A program made the translations under genes and the position numbers. Below, piece after piece: positions 30,321-33,258 of a stretch of DNA of 33,258 nucleotides. The stretch spans positions 1 through 33,258 of the IMG/VR virus record IMGVR_UViG_3300032223_003546; one strand, written 5' to 3'. How positions within the stretch are numbered: the stretch's first letter is position 1; every line of letters begins with the position of its first letter. Under the pieces are notes generated by a model that worked only from the letters and a program-made list of their open reading frames with translations, ran no database searches and was not told the DNA's origin. The stretch comes from a virus.

Positions 30321-31328
30321 ATGGAAAAGTTCCGTATATCATACCCGGCTGGCAGTGTTCCGGCGCTGCTGTTGGCTGAATGTGAGTTTCGCCATTTCAA
30401 GCGTAACACGTTCAAGGCTTACAACACCTGGTTGATGCGGTTCTGGAATTTCCACGGTAAGAAACCAGTCCGCGACCTGCGCGAGTCGGAGATTAAATCG
30501 TTTTTGGCCTCGCTCCGCCACGGTTCGGCCAGCGCCCAGGATCAGGCGTTCAACGCCCTGATTTTCCTCTATAAGCACGTCCTGAAAATCGAGCTGGGCA
30601 AGCTGGATGAAATTCCGCGCGCAAAGAAATTCAAAGGCATCCCGGTGGTGCTCTCGCCGCTGGAAGTGCGGGCGATGCTGGCGCATCTGTCCGGTGACGA
30701 GCAGTTGCAGGCGGAAATGCTTTATGGCTCCGGAATGCGCTTGATGGAACTCTTCCTCCTGCGCGTGAAGGAATTGGATTATGCGAACGGCCAGATCATT
30801 GTGATGGATGGCAAGGGCGGTCATCGGCGCACGCTATTGCCGATGTCGGTGCGTGACCGGCTGCTGACCCATTTGCAACTTCGCCAGGCGGAGCATCGGC
30901 GGGATTTGGAGCATGGCATCTTTGCGCCGATTCCGAACGGGTTGGATAAAAAGTTTCCATCGGCCTGCAAGGAGTTTGGTTGGCAATATGTGTTTGCCTC
31001 CTCGGTGGCGCGGCGGGGTGAGCGCTGGCACGCGACGGAAACGAAGTTGCAGAAGGCCATCCACGCGGCCTATATCGCCGCCGGCATTCACAAGAAAGCC
31101 GGGTGCCATACGCTGCGCCACAGTTTCGCCACCCATCTGCTGCAAGCCGGCTATAATATCCGGACGGTTCAGGCGTTGCTCGGTCACAAGGATGTGAAGA
31201 CGACGGAGATTTACACCCATGTCTCAACGCTTTCGCCCAAGGAAATCACTAGCCCGGCAGATCAGGTCTGCGTGCCGGTGCGTCCGGTGATAGAGATTGG
31301 CTATCCCTCGCCACTTTTACTCAAATGA
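30321..31328 (+). CDS. Tyrosine recombinase, integron-integrase-like
   Basis: A 335-aa protein from ATG 30321 (a TTG at 30288 would add 11 residues). The SAM-like N-terminal domain is followed by the catalytic domain: Arg140 (YGSGMRLMEL), Lys165 (DGKGGHRRTLLP), H263-x-x-R266 (HTLRHSFATHLL), His289 (LLGHKDVKTTEIYTHV) and Tyr298. Residues about 217-250 hold an extra stretch (KEFGWQYVFASSVARRGERWHATETKLQKAIHAA), like the IntI-specific patch ('W.WVF...R...RRHH....LQRA'), and the end 'ITSPADQV' resembles IntI 'V.SPLD'. It may resolve cointegrates or mobilise genes. It overlaps the ASCH gene (ATGA). Confidence 0.85.
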   Translation: MEKFRISYPAGSVPALLLAECEFRHFKRNTFKAYNTWLMRFWNFHGKKPVRDLRESEIKSFLASLRHGSASAQDQAFNALIFLYKHVLKIELGKLDEIPRAKKFKGIPVVLSPLEVRAMLAHLSGDEQLQAEMLYGSGMRLMELFLLRVKELDYANGQIIVMDGKGGHRRTLLPMSVRDRLLTHLQLRQAEHRRDLEHGIFAPIPNGLDKKFPSACKEFGWQYVFASSVARRGERWHATETKLQKAIHAAYIAAGIHKKAGCHTLRHSFATHLLQAGYNIRTVQALLGHKDVKTTEIYTHVSTLSPKEITSPADQVCVPVRPVIEIGYPSPLLLK

Positions 31329-31834
31329 AAGCACTCTCCATCCGCCAGCCGTGGGCATGGCTCATCGTGAACGGTTTCAAAGACGTGGAAAACCGCACCA
31401 AGCGGTCGCACCATCGCGGGCCGCTGGCCATCCACGCCAGCGCCACGATGACCAAAGGCGATTACGAGGCTTGCTGCCTGTTCATCAACAGCATGGAAAT
31501 CACGGATGAAAAGCTGCGGCAATTGGTCGTATCGTTCCCCACGTTCGAGCAGCTAAAACCGTTGTGCGGCGGCATCGTGGGCGAGGCGGTGATGACGGAT
31601 TGCGTCTCGCAATCTGATTCGCCGTGGTTTGTGGGCGAGTTCGGCTATGTGCTGACCAACGCCCAGCCGCAACCGTTCCGCCCATTCAAAGGCGCGCTGA
31701 GTTTCTTCGAGGTGCCAGCGGTATCAAATGATACCAATCCAGTAACTAGCAATTGCTGCGGTGCGGCGTTCGCTTATCCGGGCTGGCCGGATAATGACAT
31801 TTGCAGCAAATGCAAGGAGCACGCCGAGCCATGA
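31325..31834 (+). CDS. ASCH-domain protein with C-terminal zinc-ribbon
   Basis: A 169-aa protein. 'MKALSIRQPWAWLIVNGFKDVENRTKRSHHRGPLAIHAS' is the classic ASCH start (SIRQPWA..I..G.K.VENR), a PUA-like barrel that binds nucleic acids or modified bases. 'GGIVGEAVMTDCVSQSDSPWFVGEFGYVLTNAQPQPFRPFKGALSFFEV' completes the domain. Residues about 143-165 (NCCGAAF...DICSKCKEH) form a C4-type zinc knuckle. It overlaps the neighbours by 4 bp on both sides. Substrate unknown. Confidence 0.8.
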   Translation: MKALSIRQPWAWLIVNGFKDVENRTKRSHHRGPLAIHASATMTKGDYEACCLFINSMEITDEKLRQLVVSFPTFEQLKPLCGGIVGEAVMTDCVSQSDSPWFVGEFGYVLTNAQPQPFRPFKGALSFFEVPAVSNDTNPVTSNCCGAAFAYPGWPDNDICSKCKEHAEP

Positions 31835-32043
31835 AACGTTTCCGTTCCGAAATTACCCAGGTATTTGCCACGCCGCAGGCCGAGGCGGATGCCATCGAAT
31901 GGTTTTTGGAACAGTCGGCAACGGTTCGCCGGATGTTTCGCAGTAATCCCAATGCGGCGGCGCAGTTCAAATCGGATGGCTATAAAATGGCCGTGGATCT
32001 GCGGCTGGTTTCGCTGCGCCAAGTGCTTTCCCATCGTTTATGA
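31831..32043 (+). CDS. Small protein, 70 aa
   Basis: ATG 31831 overlaps the ASCH stop (ATGA), which decides the start. MKRFRSEITQVFATPQAEADAIEWFLEQSATVRRMFRSNPNAAAQFKSDGYKMAVDLRLVSLRQVLSHRL is helical and basic. It overlaps the next gene by 4 bp. No family is recognised. Confidence 0.6.
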   Translation: MKRFRSEITQVFATPQAEADAIEWFLEQSATVRRMFRSNPNAAAQFKSDGYKMAVDLRLVSLRQVLSHRL

Positions 32044-32516
32044 CTGTGGCCGAACTCATCACGGATGTCAGCCGCTGTGTGCGCAATAGTTTCTACGCGG
32101 ATAAGCCGGCGCGGGATTATCTGCGGGATGAGCGGGCGATTACCCGGGCGATTGCTCGTTACGGGGTGGAATGTGAGCGCCGTGGCTGGCATTTTCAGGT
32201 GGATTTCATCTTTCACGACCTGTTGCAACTGCTGAAAGCCATCAAATTGACCAATGCGGATATCCAATATCTGCCGGTCTATCTCGAAGGGGCAGTAGAT
32301 CGGCATATTCGGATGCGCGCGGATGAGCTGAATGCCGCCGCCAAGACGGCCAAAAACGTGGATGTGGTCGCCAGCCGGATCGTGGCCGGCGTGCAACGGG
32401 TGGCCGTGGTGGAAAAATCGACGGTGGAAACGCTGGCGCTGCTGTATAAAGACCTGAAGAAACGCAAGAAACCGACCACCAAAACGGTGGTGGCTAAGCA
32501 AGGGAGTTTGTTATGA
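32040..32516 (+). CDS. Helical protein, 158 aa
   Basis: MTVAELITDVSRCVRNSFYADKPARDYLRDERAITRAIARYGVECERRGWHFQVDFIFHDLLQLLKAIKLTNADIQYLPVYLEGAVDRHI... Helical, with a basic Lys-rich tail (KDLKKRKKPTTKTVVAKQ). It lies directly before the GemA-like gene and is coupled to it by ATGA. No family is recognised; probably a DNA-associated early protein. Confidence 0.55.
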   Translation: MTVAELITDVSRCVRNSFYADKPARDYLRDERAITRAIARYGVECERRGWHFQVDFIFHDLLQLLKAIKLTNADIQYLPVYLEGAVDRHIRMRADELNAAAKTAKNVDVVASRIVAGVQRVAVVEKSTVETLALLYKDLKKRKKPTTKTVVAKQGSLL

Positions 32517-33034
32517 GTCTTTCCAGCGCTCAAAAGGGGTTTATCAAGCGCGCCCAGATTGAGGCTGGCATCACTGATTTTGATTATCGCAGCAGCGTGG
32601 CCACGGTGAGCGGCATGGCGGATTGCACCAGTTCCACCGATCCGCGCCTGACCGACCGGCACTTCGATTTGCTCATGGGTTTCTTTGATGCCATCCACTG
32701 GCGGGCCGTGGATGCTGGCACCTTGCAACCGAGCTGCAAGGCAAATGCAGTCTTCCGTAAACGGGGTTATTGGGCGGCTAAAAATCCTCGCGGAAACACC
32801 AGCCGCGACCGTTACGCCGGCGGAGATCTGTCCCAAGAGATTGCCCAGGTGGAAGCCGAGCTGGCCAAGCACGGTTACGGCCTCGCCTACTTTCAAGCCA
32901 TCCAAAACAATCTGCGGCGCAATGGTGGATTCAGCCCGGCAGCTTATCTGGGTGCCATCAAACGCACGCTCACTTCCAAAACTCGCAAGGCGGCTGTTCC
33001 AACTTCGCAGAGCGCAGACGGCAATCCGTTCTGA
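32513..33034 (+). CDS. GemA/Mu gp16-like protein (DUF1018 type)
   Basis: A 173-aa protein. Residues about 4-60 (SSAQKGFIKRAQIEAGITDFDYRSSVATVSGMADCTSSTDPRLTDRHFDLLMGFFD) follow the Mu GemA pattern 'K..IHV...ELGL.D..YR..L....G..S...LT..E...L...L'. A second part (120-160) is helical. GemA modulates host gene expression and DNA supercoiling in Mu. It is the last gene of the right arm; its stop codon touches the first right-end motif. The match is partial. Confidence 0.6.
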   Translation: MSLSSAQKGFIKRAQIEAGITDFDYRSSVATVSGMADCTSSTDPRLTDRHFDLLMGFFDAIHWRAVDAGTLQPSCKANAVFRKRGYWAAKNPRGNTSRDRYAGGDLSQEIAQVEAELAKHGYGLAYFQAIQNNLRRNGGFSPAAYLGAIKRTLTSKTRKAAVPTSQSADGNPF

Positions 33035-33226
33035 TGTCTAATTCTGATTTGGTTTTCGGGCGCAGTTTTGTCTAAATCTAAATTCTTTTCTGTCCCGATT
33101 TTGACCCGTTTTCCTGTCTCGAAACTTAATTCTTTTTGTGAAGCCGCGCAGTTTTCAGAAAGTGAATTTCATCCAGTCTTTTCAAGGCGAATCAATCTAA
33201 ATCAAGGCTGTCCCGTTCCTTAATAG
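33034..33226. repeat. Right end of the element with repeated transposase-type sites
   Basis: Non-coding and AT-rich. Sites of the form TGTC(C/T)... occur at 33035, 33069, 33091, 33115 and 33209. ATGTCTAATTCTG (33034-33046) is an exact 13-bp inverse of the left end. CTTAATTCTTTTT (33124-33136) is the exact inverse of 131-143. The block 'TCTAAATC...CTGTCCCG' occurs twice (33071-33097 and 33194-33215). CA at 33149-33150 would give an end at about the same distance from its TGTC site as at the left end, but the second block suggests the end may lie further right. 33227-33258 shows nothing I can name. Confidence 0.55.
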
Positions 33227-33258
33227 TTTTGCTTTTCTTTAATCTTCTTCGGCGTATA

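Noticed and set aside
114-33155. 5-bp target site duplication
   Set aside because: GTTGC on the left and GTTTT on the right do not match for the proposed ends.
33220-33258. C-terminal tail of a minus-strand gene entering from the right
   Set aside because: Thirteen open codons (ending at TAA 33222-33220) are too few, and another minus frame is open even longer.

Overview
This window holds an almost complete Mu-type transposable prophage of about 33 kb. The DNA is GC-rich and the gene starts mostly have A-rich leaders without a clear Shine-Dalgarno site. Several exported proteins are rich in Asn and Thr ('TNLV/GTN' texture), which I associate with soil and freshwater Verrucomicrobiota (PVC group). 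The host assignment is inference; no host marker gene is present. Only about 40 codons of a flanking gene (1-123) are visible at the left edge, and the right junction is either unresolved or just outside the window.

Left arm (273-21632, all minus strand, read right to left): late genes. The order is an exported lipoprotein, a class-3 lipase, a membrane-anchored coiled-coil protein, a winged-helix protein, a Mu gp27-like small terminase, a Mu gp28-like large terminase, a 48-aa ORF, a portal fused to a MuF-type head domain, an HK97-type prohead protease, a major capsid protein with an N-terminal hydrophobic segment, a signal-peptide-bearing putative decoration protein, head-tail connectors, a tail tube candidate, exported Asn/Thr-rich proteins (one with YadA-head-like repeats), a short tape measure, a tail-tip/hub candidate and tip or fibre proteins. 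Many genes overlap by ATGA, GTGA or TGATG, so this is one tightly coupled late operon. No contractile sheath gene is recognised and the tape measure is short, which suggests a siphovirus-like particle.

Centre (21633-22878): the control region. It has two dyads and a 17-bp direct repeat whose 13-bp core recurs in inverted orientation at the left end. A lipoprotein gene and a Cro/CI-type repressor follow on the minus strand. A rightward promoter then overlaps two 10-bp direct repeats, a likely operator.

Right arm (22879-33034, all plus strand): early and replication genes. These are a small Cro-like protein, accessory proteins, a winged-helix protein, a stand-alone DnaA domain-IV protein, a transglycosylase-like protein with an internal membrane segment, a MuA-like DDE-type transposase (725 aa) and a MuB-like AAA+ ATPase. 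Then come an unusual lipoprotein ORF, an integron-integrase-like tyrosine recombinase, an ASCH-domain protein and a GemA/gp16-like protein. Clusters of TGTC(C/T)-type motifs flank both ends and are probable transposase binding sites.

The main surprises are the divergent layout with the switch in the middle (Mu has its repressor at the left end), the co-occurrence of a DDE transposase with an IntI-like recombinase, a possible Glu in place of the second catalytic Asp of the transposase, and Sec-type signal peptides on several proteins of the virion gene cluster.
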